A stretch of 46,953 nucleotides of DNA from Mesotaenium endlicherianum (lineage: Eukaryota; Streptophyta; Zygnematophyceae; Zygnematales; Mesotaeniaceae), in the NCBI GenBank assembly GCA_009602735.1, contig WELA01009811.1, positions 1-46,953 of the forward strand, given 5' to 3'. The notes beneath the pieces were generated by a model. It had not been told where the DNA came from and did not search any database. It worked only from the letters and a program-made list of their open reading frames with translations. This document shows, piece after piece, positions 30,201-41,870 of this stretch (its first letter is position 1; each line of letters opens with the position of its first letter). The translations under genes and the position numbers were made by a program.

Positions 30201-32938
30201 GAGAGTTCCCTCCTCCTCCTCCTCCTCCTCCTCCTCTCAGACCCATGTCACTTTGTGGTTATGTGGCCCACTTGCCGATGGCTCCTTGCACTTAGCATCG
30301 TCCGTTTTCATATTCTCTGCTTACGTGTTGAGTTAGCCCCATACTCCCTATGTGAGACTTTTTCGACGGACTGATCGGGAGTGAGGCTCGCGTGGCCGCC
30401 CGCTGGTCCAGCTGTCGAGAAGCCGGCGGCGCATCCACAGCCAGTGCACCTGTACCTGTGTCTCCGGCTCAGACCCTCTTTCTCTTCTCCAGTGTCTCTG
30501 GCTAAACGTGCAGAGCTACACAAGCTCCAGGCTTCCCCTCCCACCCCCCCTCCTTTTTCCTCTCTCTACCTCCAGGCAGGCAGTACTCTGTGTCCCCAGA
30601 TGCGCAGTGCCACATGATTCAAAAGTGCGGAGTCTTTGTGTTTCTCCCAAGCTTCAAACCCCTCTCTCTGTCTCCAGGTGTGCGGTGCTCCAACAACTAG
30701 AGCCCGCCCTCTGGTCTCCGTTCCAAAACCCCCCCTTCCCTGTGCGTGCAGGCGTGCAGTACTACATGAACGTGATTGTGCTCATGATCCTGGTGCTGCC
30801 GCCCGTCATCCTGGCGTTTGACTTCCGCATCATGGTGCGGGGGCCCGTGTTCACCATGACACGCCTTTACGTCATCTTCCTGGTGCCCTACGCCGTCTTC
30901 TCCCGCCTGCTCTGCTACGGCCTCTTCTCGCGCCTCCCCACGGCCATGATGGTGCAGCTCCGCTCCGAGCAGGTCCGCTCGCGCGCACCCCACCCCCGGC
31001 TGCCACTTCTCTGGTCTTTCCGTGTTTTCTTTTTCATGTTCTCCTCCCACTTCTTTTTTTTGCTGCGGAGTAGATGTGGCATCTCGTATAACCGCCATGT
31101 GAGGCTGGGCCTTTCTTTTTCTGGCATCTTCATCCGCTCGCTGGCACTCTTCAGTTTCTCCTGCTTAATAGGGGTCCAGGAGCATCCACTCCCGTACTGT
31201 AAACATAAAAGAAGCCCCGAGAGATTGTATTGCATGGGGTGCGGCAAATGCTGCAGCAGCAGCGTGCAGCATACAGCAGCAGCAGCAGCAGCAGCGGCTG
31301 CGCATTGCCATCGTGCATGTGACACCTGGCATCTGGCAGTCAGTCACTCGGCTGGCGGTGGAACTTCCTGAACCTTCCTGGCGGCTAGTCTGTAGTGCTG
31401 AGGCCCGTGAGCTTGAACCCCAAATCCCACACCCAGAACCTCACGTGAAGCTCTCTAGTCGCTTGCCTACATCGCTCCGCTGGCATCGTTCATAATACGC
31501 GTCCGACATATACTTAACACGCATGGCTTCCAAGCACAGCTGCGTTACAAATAAGCCATCGGGTGTGGCACTGGATGGTACCCTACATTTACGTTCAGCA
31601 TTCATATGCTTTACATATTTTTTGTAGCAAGTCATGTATCATAGACAGTGTTGAATAACTATCAATCATCAAATCATCAATATCGTATTGTTTGCCGTGT
31701 AGAGTACATACCCACGGCACTGACGCGCGGTGGTGTTGACGTCAACTTTTGTCGAGTGGCGAGCAGGTGTGGTACTGGATGGCGCCGTACAACTGCATGG
31801 CCATCCTGCGCTTCTTCTTCCCCTTCATCACCAAGAGCTTCGTGGCCACGGGCAGCATGAAGAGGACCACCAGCGTGCTCTCGCGCCTCGCCACCGTGTG
31901 GTTCCACATCACGTACGCCGTGCTCAGCCTGGGCGTGGTCACCTGGAAGCTGGTGGTCGTCGACTTCCACGACTGCGGAGAGGTGCGTGCGCGTGCGCGT
32001 GTGCGTATGGGTGTGCGCGTGCGTGGGTGCGTGGGGTGCGTGCGCGTGCGCGTGTTTGAGGAAGTGTTAAGTGACGTAGAGTATGTGTACTAGTGTGCAG
32101 GTGAGTGCTATGGGTGGTGGTCGCTTCAGAACTGGGGAGACGTGTGAGAGAGGTGTGCGTGTGTGTGCAAGGAGGCCCAGGTTCTGGAAGTATCCATGAA
32201 AATAGTATTGATGTGGGCTTCTGTAAGGTCTAGGGTTTGAGGTGCTCGGAGCGTTCAGGCCAAAGGTGTGTGGTTCTTAGTGGATGCCTGATGCTCCGGC
32301 TAATTGTGGGGGGGTGGAAGCTTATGAGGTTTTTGGCGATGTGATGGAAGCCCTCAACTGTGCGGTTCTGCCTTTGTCCAATCTTGTTGGGGCAACTCCA
32401 AGAGCAAGCGTGCACTTCCATTACGCGCAAAGACCAGCAGTCTGAAAGTGACCCGCTTTGTGGGCGCTGCTCCTCCTCTCAGACTGCCTTCTCGGCACGC
32501 ATGTTCAAGGATATCATGTAAGAACACTGACTGACACGATGGCTTGTGGGCCGTGGCGGCTGTGCGACTCGATGTACCTTAATTTTTGTTGTGCGTTCTC
32601 TTCCTCCTGCACATATGCAGCTCCTGAAAGTGTTCTCGTGGGCCCCCTTCATCCTCTTCGGCGTCCAGAACATGCTGGTGCCCGTCATCTACGTGCTTAA
32701 CGCGGGGAACCACCCCAAGTCGGAGGACCGCAAGAAGATGATCTCATACGACAAGGACGGGCGGCCGATCATCCACCAGGCCTCCCTGTGGCCCCAGAAG
32801 GACAACGCCATGTGGCTCTTCTTCATCATCCCCACCTTCTGGGCGGCGGTGCTGCTCTTCTACTTCTACGCCGCCATCTTCAACTACAGCCCGCCCTTCT
32901 GCACCAAGAGCAAGTTCTTCGACTACCGCAACTTCTGA
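27277..32938 (+). CDS. Family-2 processive glycosyltransferase, cellulose-synthase-like (copy 1)
   Basis: A membrane polysaccharide synthase expected to polymerise a UDP-sugar into a beta-glycan and export it. Exons: 27277-28289, 29125-29284, 30039-30198, 30752-30972, 31767-31982, 32621-32938; 695 residues. The N-tail is Pro/Ser-rich. Two membrane helices follow at about 110-180. The catalytic domain has all four GT2 signatures: Asp225-Asp226-Gly (LDDGG), Asp283-Ala-Asp285 (DADM), TED at 370-372 and QxxRW at 408-412 (QHQRW). Five or six C-terminal helices include VLMILVLPPVILAFDF and LFFIIPTFWAAVLLFYFY. The product ends SKFFDYRNF. The start at 27277 has A at -3 and G at +4; the frame is open upstream to 26962, but that part looks non-coding. 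It is paired with copy 2 just downstream. The polymer made is not predictable. Confidence 0.92.
28960..29100 (+). repeat. GT/GC-rich simple sequence before exon 2 of glycosyltransferase copy 1
   Basis: Interrupted GT, GTGC and GTGCGT units end about 25 bp before the exon acceptor at 29125. Confidence 0.75.
29898..29996. repeat. AT-rich TATA/CATA microsatellite in intron 2 of copy 1
   Basis: Alternating ATAT, ACAT and GTAT units in the intron 29285-30038, unlike the GC-rich surroundings. The purine/pyrimidine alternation could form cruciforms. Confidence 0.75.
30206..30238. repeat. (CTC)n run just after a splice donor
   Basis: About eight CTC units begin eight bases inside intron 3 of glycosyltransferase copy 1. 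Confidence 0.8.
31274..31294. repeat. (CAG)7 in intron 4 of copy 1
   Basis: Seven CAG units on the sense strand, in the intron 30973-31766. Confidence 0.9.
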
Positions 32939-33031
32939 GGCCCCCCTCGCCCGGGCCCGCGTTGGCGGGGGCTTGCTGCTTGAGGGCCCGAGCACTTTGG
33001 ACGAGCCCGTTCTAGGTTTTGCAGGTGTTTG

Positions 33032-33036
33032 TGTAA
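33032..33036 (+). other. Putative TGTAA polyadenylation signal, glycosyltransferase copy 1
   Basis: TGTAA lies 94 bp after the stop codon, matching the spacing behind the F-box and transporter genes. Confidence 0.5.
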
Positions 33037-35572
33037 AATGAAATAGGGATACTCGGGGAGAGGGAGGCTTGGGGATGAGGGTAAGCGACAGATTAAGACA
33101 TCTTAAGAGGGGATCAGTTTGAGGAGGGATGCACAAAGAGCTCTTTCACATGGAGCTAGTGGAGCGAGTGATAAGTTGCAATCGATGCTGTGGTGCAATC
33201 GGTGTTGCAGGACAAATTTGTTTTTGCTGCTTCCGCTGGCGCCATAAATCTCTTGGGGAGTGAAGCGGGGATGGGGAACTTGGGATCTCAATTGACAATC
33301 GGCAGCCGAGTTGCTGCAACGCGTTTGTGCTTTTGTTCGAAAATACAGTAGAAGATTGGATGGTCTGAGGCAGGGCTGGGGGTTAGGGTGATAGATTCAT
33401 GGCAGGAGGAATAGAAGAGGTGGGCAGCAACCTACATGCTATGCTCTTACGGGAGAGATTGCTATGCAATCAAGGAACTCGTAGGGCATACGCATGAATA
33501 AAATTAGTGATCAGCAGCTCTTTATTCATTCAATTTGATAATTTCGCATTGTCACTCCTTTTTCACTTTTATGAGGATCAATTGACCTACAGTTTCACAC
33601 TTTGTCAGATTTTTCCTTCCTTTTATGAAATCGTTCGGGGCTCCATGAGCGGCACATGTGAAGCAAGATCAACTATTGTGTAAGTTCCCCATGCGTGCAT
33701 GATTGTAACTCTGGCACTCTTTGAGATTTACAATTTGTATGATGATATTGTCTTTGTGTTTCAGTGTTGTCTATTGTAGGCACGTGTGTCATTTTTGTTG
33801 ATTGAATTTGTGGCAAACAAGATAGCGCTAGCAGCGAGGGTACACCTTATCGTTGGTTTATTTTTAATGTCCGGATTGTGTTCCCTAGTTTGATTTCAAC
33901 TAGGGTTCTAGTGGGTGAACATGTTGAGAGTTTAGCCAATCATGTGTGCTTGATGATATTGCAACATACATGAGAATTTATGGTACCATCTATATTGGTA
34001 CATCTATGTAACACATTGTTCACTCATTTTTTTTGAAATGAATACAAATTTATTGCATACAATATTGGATTAAAAGTAAGATTTGATGTAACCTAGAGTA
34101 AGCTGTCGAAGTTAATCCTTGCTCTCTTATGCTATTTTAAACACTAGGATTATCAAAGTAGTAGTTGTTAATTGAATGCAAGGTGGGCAAATATGTGAAA
34201 GTTGTATGATCTGATTAAGTTGCAACGGTAAACCCTTGTGAAAAGCACATGTTTTTTATTCAACATCTCAATAATCATGATGTATATCTAGTGGTGAAAA
34301 TATAAAAGCGGGTAGATGTCAGGTTTTTACTTAAAGAAAAAATAAAGGGGAGGAAACTTGATGAAGTACAGTCCTGCAAAAGTAAGCTCGTAATTAATCA
34401 AATTAGGTACACATAAAGTTTGCACCAACTTGTGACAAAGGACGTTGTATGAAACTATAAATATATGCCCCCATATATAAATATGCAAATTTTTAGGAGG
34501 TGAACACTAATTAACTTCATGAAAAAACCATGTAGAAGCTAGTTAGCTACCAATGGAGCGTTTCTAGATTGAGAAGATGAGGCGGTAATTTATTTTGGAC
34601 CTTTCAACTCGACAGACCAGACAATTTCACGCGAGCATGAGACACATATTGCGCAGACGTCTTGGATGCATACTAACGACTCTTTGATTTGGATTCTCAA
34701 GAGCAAAAAAAACAAAAAGCTGAAAAGGAAAAGAAGGATAGTACCCAACCATATACCCAACAGTTCCAGCATTTCCTGAGGGAGGAAGAAAATAGCAAAC
34801 GCCCGAGGCGAAAATTTTGACGTCCTGGCAGCTCGAGCGATCTTGGACGTCCGGATCTTAAGTCAAATCGTGCATGTTCTAGTTTCTGCATGCACTAAAA
34901 GCGATGTAACGGTCTCGATAAAGAGTCAATAGTAAGTACAAGTCAAAGGGGCTCTCAACTGGCCGAAGAATTAAGCAACCCCTGCTCTTAGCATCTGTCG
35001 CATGACACGAAGAACGGAATTCCAAATTTTAGGTGTGCAAGTTAAGGCATTTCAGTTGCATGGCAGCGCACCAATAGAACAACCATGCGCACGGCACGGT
35101 TCTCCTCCCTCAAGTTAGCCTGTTGCGAAGGTCACATACGAACTCACAGCGCTGGCATGGCGTCAAGCCAGGCGGGTCTAGCGTTTGCGATCGCAGCTCA
35201 TCGATCTCGGAGAGCAACTTCAAATAAAAGCTCGGAATCTGCTGAGACTTTCAGTTCCCACTTCAGTCCCAAGAATGCCAAAATTTCACTCTCCAGCTGG
35301 GACTGGTGCTTCCAGCAGTTAGTAAACAGATACCAGAATTACTACTGCACTAAGGTCGCTGCTTATGCACAGCAGGCTCCTTTACAAGGATTGAGGCCCT
35401 TTGCCATCTCTTCCAGCTATTACAGCTCATCCTCCCGCATGCACTTCTTCAGTGCTGCGTAAGCACGTGCCTTGATTGCATGATCCTTGTGTAATATAAA
35501 GCTCCTCTGCAACAAGAGAGCTGGTGCAAGCATTCTCCTGTTATTTCGAGCAGATAGAGCTCAACCTGAGAC
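33037..35572. other. AT-rich intergenic region between the two glycosyltransferase genes
   Basis: About 2.5 kb, clearly AT-richer than its flanks between about 33480 and 34900. No gene, repeat family or transposon end recognised. Short hydrophobic open frames at about 34590-34890 on the minus strand look like chance. AT-rich TATAAATATATG-type sequence near 34456-34490 is not close enough to a gene start to be a promoter call. Confidence 0.5.
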
Positions 35573-38500
35573 ATGGATGGTGTTGCCTCAGGCAAAGGGG
35601 AGGCACCCGGACGAGCATGCAACAAGATCTTGCAGCAGCTCTCAGGAGGAGCGGGAGGAGCAGTGGTGGGCGGGCAGCAGCACACCACAGTAGCCTACTC
35701 CACCATAGAGCTCCAGCAGGCCCCTGCAGGGTGGATCTACAGTGGAGGAAATGCCGAGGCCTTGTGCCTCTTGGACTCAGCATTTGGTGCTGACAAACTG
35801 CCAGCTGTAGCGGAGCTTCAAGTGCCAGCTGGCAGGGCGGGCGATGGGTCAAAGGGCTGCTCCGCAATAACAGACCGTGGCAGCAGCAGCAGCAGCAGCA
35901 GCAGGTCCTTGCAATGGTATAGCACCTCCAAGCTCATAGGGCTGGACCACTGGATGGTCACCATCGCGCTTGTGGGCTTCCTGCTCATCTCCGCCTCGAT
36001 CTACTTGAGCTGGCGGACGTACATCATTGTGCACTACTTTGCCAAGCTCACCTCGGTGGGGCTCCTGTACTACGCGATCGAGGTGCTCATCTTCCTCAAC
36101 ACGCTGCTGTTCGTGATGGAGATCTGCCGTCCGCCGAGGGAGCGCGAGCAGCGGCGCATGCCGCTCGACCCGCTGCCCCCCCGGGTCTCTATCTTCGTGT
36201 GCTGCTGCAACGAGGCTCTGGACGTCATCCAGGACACCGTCGTCGCGGCTGCGCACCAGGACTACCCTTCCAACCGCTACAGGGTGTGGGTGCTGGACGA
36301 CGGCAGCGACGACAACCTCAAGGCGTGGGTGGAGGGCGTGGGCGTGGAGGAGGGCGGGGGGAGCTCGATCCGGTACGTGCGCCGCGAGAAGCCCAAGGGG
36401 AAGCCGCACCACTTCAAGGCGGGGAACATCAACAACGGGCTGAGGCTTCTAGCGGCGGAGTTGGGCGGGGAGAAGGACGAGTTTGTGATGCTGCTGGATG
36501 CTGACATGATTCCGAGCACGAGCATATTGACGCGGCTGCTGCCGCACTTTGAGAACGACAACATTGCCTTCGTACAGTGTCCCCAGGCGTTCTACAACCT
36601 CGCCGACGGCGACCCCCTCAACGACACCGCTCTTGATTTCTACAACCTTATCCTCCCCTGCAGGTGGGTGTGTGAGCAAGCGGGACTTGAATGAGTTACT
36701 TGTGCGTTATGTTCCATGTATTTCAGTAGAGCAGATTAAGAGGTTGGACAATATAAGATGCCCGTTGCAATGAGATGATGGGTCCACAACTCTTGGTGCT
36801 CATTGTTTATGTCAATGAGGCGCAGCTACAGTACTGCCTCAAGTGTCTCCATAGGCAGTCCTGTCTATTATCGAATGACACAGCATGCAGTCTTTAAGCA
36901 GGTGATGCTACGCCCGTTTCCCTCTCTTACTCTCGTTTCTTACTCTTATGCAGCATTGCGAGATTGGTGCGGATAGAATCTACAGTGCTGAGAGCTGATT
37001 TATGAAAGTGTTCCAGCCAGTTTGCCAGCTGCCTGGATCAGAGTTAAGTGGCACTGAGCAAACCTCCTCCACGTGCCTTCCCGGGGTGCACAGGAAGGGT
37101 CACTCGGGCCCTCACGTCAAGGAGAGCATCACATTGAAGCGCCAATCTTCCCAAAATTGCCCTCCATCTCTGAATGGCCCCTCCAACACTGCCCTGCCGA
37201 GCATGTACAGGGATGCGAGGAACTCCGCCCAGTGTGTGGGGACCGGCGCCGTGTTCCGCATCTCCAGCCTGCAAGAGAACGGCGGCTTCACCACAGGCTC
37301 CATCACGGAGGACTTTGACACCGCGCTGCATCTGCATGCCCGCGGCTACAAGTCAATCTACGTGCGCGAGGTAGCCGCTGCCCCAGTCCATTCTGGCCCC
37401 CCCTTCCACGCATTCCCAGTCCCTTCGCTTCCCCCTCAAGCATGCTTATCGCTTCTTTCCAAGCCTCGCTTCTCTTCCCAGGCTTTAAGAAAAAGAGACT
37501 GATGACTCGGCGCATATAAGGCATTGCTCTGCATTTCCTGCATGTGGTTTTTAACAGTGCCATGTGCCAGGTCCATTGTACAACACATGGAAGGCACACC
37601 TGCTGACAGGCAGCCGTCCAAAGGAAGCATTGTTGCGTGTTCTGCCAGAGTTATACTGAGGCTCTTAGACTCGTGCACTCAATTGCCCACTAAAAGACTG
37701 CTGCACACTGCCCCAAGTTGGTTCAAAGGCAAGGAGACCCTTCAACTGTTGCAACACCACCACAAGCCTCTTCTGGCGCACTCCACTGCACTGCTCCACA
37801 CCGCTTCAAAGGCTAACTGTGTACAATCGCTGCAAGGCAGCTTCATTCAACGCAAGGAAAATTTTGCTCTCTCCCTCTCTGTGTCTTATGTGTGTGCGAG
37901 TGTGTGAGCGAGTGAACGGACATGTTTGGTCTTTTTTGGGGGGAAACAGAGGCTGCAAGTGGGGCTGGTGCCATGGAGCTTCGACGCGTTTGTGAAGCAG
38001 CACCAGCGCTGGGCCCTGGGGAGCCTCCAGATCCTCTACAAGCGCAATCCCCTCTTCATGCGCAGCCCCGGCCTAAGCGTCTATCAGCGCATAGTGTACT
38101 GGTACACCGGTGGGTGGCTCCCTCATCCCCCCTTTCCCAGTCTCCCTCCTTCTCCATATCTGGATGATGAGATTTGAGAACTGGTCAAATATTTGTCGAG
38201 CTGTTCATTTGGCAGCCGCCACAGAATGTCCCATTGCTCCCCACTGCCACACGCGGACTGGAAACTTATCGACTTCTTGAGAGAGAGCACATTGCTTATA
38301 CATGGTTTGGATGTCTGTCAGTGCACGTTGCTGCTTCTATCTAGCTAGCATGTACCACTTGCCAACAGCAATAATGACTATCACAGTATTGTAATGACAC
38401 GCTTTCTCAGAGTCTGGGCATGTGAGTTTGTACATGCGTGTGTGCAGGTGCTTTTGAAGAGTGCCTGCATTAAGCGAGTCCCTCTCTTGCGCCGACCCTC

Positions 38501-38612
38501 TAGGTCCAGTGCGGGTTTTAAGACCGAGTGCAGACAAAGTGGCTGACTCTGTTTGTGGGTTTGTCTCACTCCGTCTCTCTCTCTCTCTCTCTCTCTCGCT
38601 CTCTCTTTCTCT

Positions 38613-38653
<41 letters not shown>

Positions 38654-40743
38654 GGGGGTGACCCGGCAGGCTTCCAGTACCTGCTGAGTCTGCTGGTGCT
38701 GGTGATCCTGGTGCTGCCCGTTGTTGTGGTGGCGTTCGACCTGCAAGCCATGGTGCCCGTGAAGCATGTCAACATCTCCAAGCGCCACATCACGCTCATG
38801 GTGCCGTACCTGCTGGCGCAGCGCTGCTTCTACATGGTCTACTATGTGTCCATGCGGAACGGCTGGGGCGCTCAGATTCGCGCAGAGCAGGTGTGTCTGC
38901 ATGTGTGGGCGTGTGTTTGCATGTGTGTGTCTATCTGCGTGCACGTGTGAGCGTGTTTGCGCTATGTGTGTGTGTGTGTGTGTGTCTGTGCGTGCGCGGG
39001 TGTGTGCATGTGAAAACAGCCCTCCTGCTGCCCTCCTAGTCCAAACCCATATGCCTTGTGATATAGACAAGTATCTATGAAATGAGCTCTACGTGCATAG
39101 TATTGTGCACCATCTGCATTCTGGGCCTTGCTATGTGGCCACATGTCAAATGATGGATCCTCAGCCAGCAAGGATGTGTATGTTGTACCCTACTTAGAAG
39201 AAGTGACTAGGCATTGCCTTTCCTCTGATAAGTGAACAAGTCTGCGACGCGCTTTGCAAGACTTGTCATGGGGGGTGCACGAGAAGGTAGGGTCATGCAG
39301 TCTTTCACAACAGATCCACGAGAGAGTGAGTTGTCAAAAACAAACTCATCATAATAGCACATTGATACACGGAGGCTCTGTGTTGAAATGTGTAACAAAA
39401 CAAAGATGAGCCTTGCGTGACTTGGTGCAAACGTTTTGTACATTTTGAGGACGAATATACTTATCAGACGAGGACTGACCTGCACTATGCATGCTGCGAG
39501 TCGCAACCCTCCTGGGCTTTCTGGGACTTGATGGCACTGGAGAGCAGAGAGCCTTCTGAGAGTAGCGAGAAGTGAGCGTTGAAAATGCCCCTCCAGCCTA
39601 CTTGCGTCTCACGCAACTCTATGCCTCCCAGACATCCTGCTCCCTGAGACTACTATCATCGTCAACTATCATCGTCAGTGTCCACACGCGTGCCTGCTGT
39701 TGCTGACATATCCGCTCTGCCCCGTGCCTGGCTGTGGCCTCCTCACCCCTGTGCCTGGCTGCTGTGTGCAGAACTGGTATTGGCTGGCGTCGTTCAACTG
39801 CGCTGCCATCTGGCGCTTCATCGTGCCGTCTGCGCCCAAAGCCTTTGAGGCCACAGGCAGCACCACACGGCGCCAACACACTGGCATCCGCTTCCTCACC
39901 TTCCACATGGCATACTGTGGCATCGCGCTCCTCGTGGTCGCCTGCAAGCTGCTCGTCACCAACTACCACGACTGCGGGCATGTATGCATTCACACCCTGC
40001 ACCATATTTCCACCAACCCAAGAGAACACCTTCATCATACACTAGGCCTCTGCCCCCAACTTTCTGGTGCTTAGAGAAAGCGGGGAGGTAATTGGAAGGT
40101 GGGAGGTGGGGGGGAGAAGTATCCTTGCTGGAGCTAAGTTGCTGTGGTGAGGATATAGCCACATAGCATGCTCAAAGAATGGGCTCTCCCTATATTACAA
40201 TTGGGTGACTTGAACATCGTCGCTGCCTGTCTATCTCTGAGCATTGTGGCAACCGACCTCTCTTTCAAGCAACTCTTTTTAGGGGGGCTGCCTCAAGTAC
40301 ACGCAGGCTGGCGTAATTGTTACTGACGGATCATCTGCTCCCCAAAACCAGGCTGGTCTAAAATTGATGGCAATACTCACCGCATGCGCGGTGTGGTGGT
40401 TTGTACAATGGTGATGATGTGACAGCTCCTCAAGGTCGCCATGTGGGTGCCCTTCATCCTGTTTGAGGTCCAGTGCATGATGGTGCCCATCGTGTACATC
40501 CTGCGCCAGCAAAGCCACCCCAAAGTTGAACACCGACGTGAGCTCTTGATCTACGACATCAACGGTGTGCCCCACGCCGAGCCTGCCCAGCTGGACGCAC
40601 ACTACAGCTACTGGCTCATGCTGTTCTACATCCTCCCTATGGCGTGGCTGGGCATAGTCCTGGCGTGCTACTACATCGCTCTTACTGGCTACAATCCGCC
40701 CTTCTGCACCTACACGCAGGTGTTTGACAGCGGCAACGTCTGA
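35573..40743 (+). CDS. Family-2 processive glycosyltransferase, cellulose-synthase-like (copy 2)
   Basis: Paralogue of the upstream synthase, with the same role expected. Exons: 35573-36663, 37211-37370, 37950-38109, 38670-38890, 39772-39981, 40426-40743; 719 residues. Exons 2, 3, 4 and 6 have exactly the same lengths as in copy 1 (160, 160, 221, 318) and all five intron phases match. Catalytic signatures are intact: Asp242-Asp243-Gly (LDDGS), Asp309-Ala-Asp311, TED at 396-398 and QxxRW at 434-438. The N-tail of about 120 residues differs from copy 1 and includes a run of seven Ser encoded by a CAG/AGC repeat. Membrane helices include MVTIALVGFLLISASIYL and LLSLLVLVILVLPVVVVAF. Exon 2 is 37 of 54 residues identical to copy 1. 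The start has G at -3 and +4. It is tail-to-tail with PIG-Y. Confidence 0.92.
35881..35904 (+). repeat. (CAG)8 in coding sequence, encoding poly-Ser
   Basis: Eight perfect trinucleotides read in the AGC frame give seven serines in the cytosolic N-tail of glycosyltransferase copy 2. It is the only such run in an exon in this window. Confidence 0.9.
38573..38658 (+). repeat. (CT)n-(GT)n compound microsatellite before exon 4 of copy 2
   Basis: CT units, then about 13 GT units and a G-run, end 11 bp before the exon start at 38670. They replace an ordinary polypyrimidine tract. Confidence 0.85.
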
Positions 40744-41870
40744 TGGCGTCACATGCAACGTTAAATGCAACGTCAAGTGCACTCTCTTCCGCACGAGGGC
40801 ATGTTCACTGCTTATTAAAGCATAGAAGAAGAAAGGGACTGAGGGAGATTTTTCACAAAAATATTTCGAAGCAAAGCACAGGCAAACTCCGGAAAGACAA
40901 GGAGAACATGTTACATTTATACATTTTGTCCTCTCCTGGGCGTCATATGCATTAAGTTAGCTATTATATCCACTTCCACTATGGACTCCAATAAAGTTTT
41001 GGAGTTGAAGCTACAATTGGGATAGAGGTAGCTGGGGGGGCACCCAAAGTTGGTGGTTTTCATGTATAGATCAGACGTGCAAGAAGGCATGACATTCAGG
41101 ACATATCTCTCATAAAGGGACAAAGCTTGTGCTTTCACTCTAAACATCAGCATTTCAGCAAGCTGCAATCGTCTCCTCATGCACTGAGCAACTAGGAGAC
41201 CTGCGATGAGACTGCACTTCTTATGGCCAAGTTAAAATCCTATCTGCAGATTAAAAATATTTGCCTTTGCAAAGAGGGTATATGGAAGTATTTGGACTTT
41301 TTTTGGAAGCCATGAATGCATGTTCAGAATATAGTCGCGATAAATGATGTCGTTCAGTAAATATGTTCACATCACTTCTTTTGCTCCTCCAGAAGTTAGT
41401 GGCTCAACACAGTTATCTGCCTTCTTAGTAGGAAGCAAACATACATCAAATTACAACAGATTTGAATCAAAATGCTCAACCCCCTGTTTCACCTAGAAGA
41501 TGTTGAAGGGAGCTGTCATCCTTTTTGAACAAACTTCTGCTTTTTTGTTGAGATATACTCATTAAAATTATCTTTCCAAAGTTGTCACGAGCTCCCACCT
41601 GGAGAAGCATCTTTAAGGAACTGCAGGATACTCTCCATGCAGGGCAGTTGCATGTACGCCGTGAGGTACAACAAGCTGATGAATTCTGAACCACAAGCAT
41701 TCGCTTAAACAGGTGCCAAAGAATCTCGCCAAACAATAATCACCAGAACCTGTTGAGCCTTTGGGCCTGGTCAATCGCTTTCTTTTGTAACTCACAGCAT
41801 GTTGCACGAAGTCTGGAAGACCGATTTGAAGGAGGGAGGTGTGAGAGGGTGCTGAGCTCACTCACGTCCT
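40744..41870. other. Convergent intergenic region
   Basis: 3' regions of glycosyltransferase copy 2 and PIG-Y. An AATAAA lies at about 40989 on the plus strand. A TGTAA on the minus strand at 41452-41456 is about 415 bp past the PIG-Y stop. No gene recognised. Confidence 0.45.

Noticed and set aside
34590..34891. Small hydrophobic minus-strand proteins (60-64 codons)
   Set aside because: Low-complexity Phe/Leu runs from AT-rich DNA, overlapping in two frames, with no recognisable motif.
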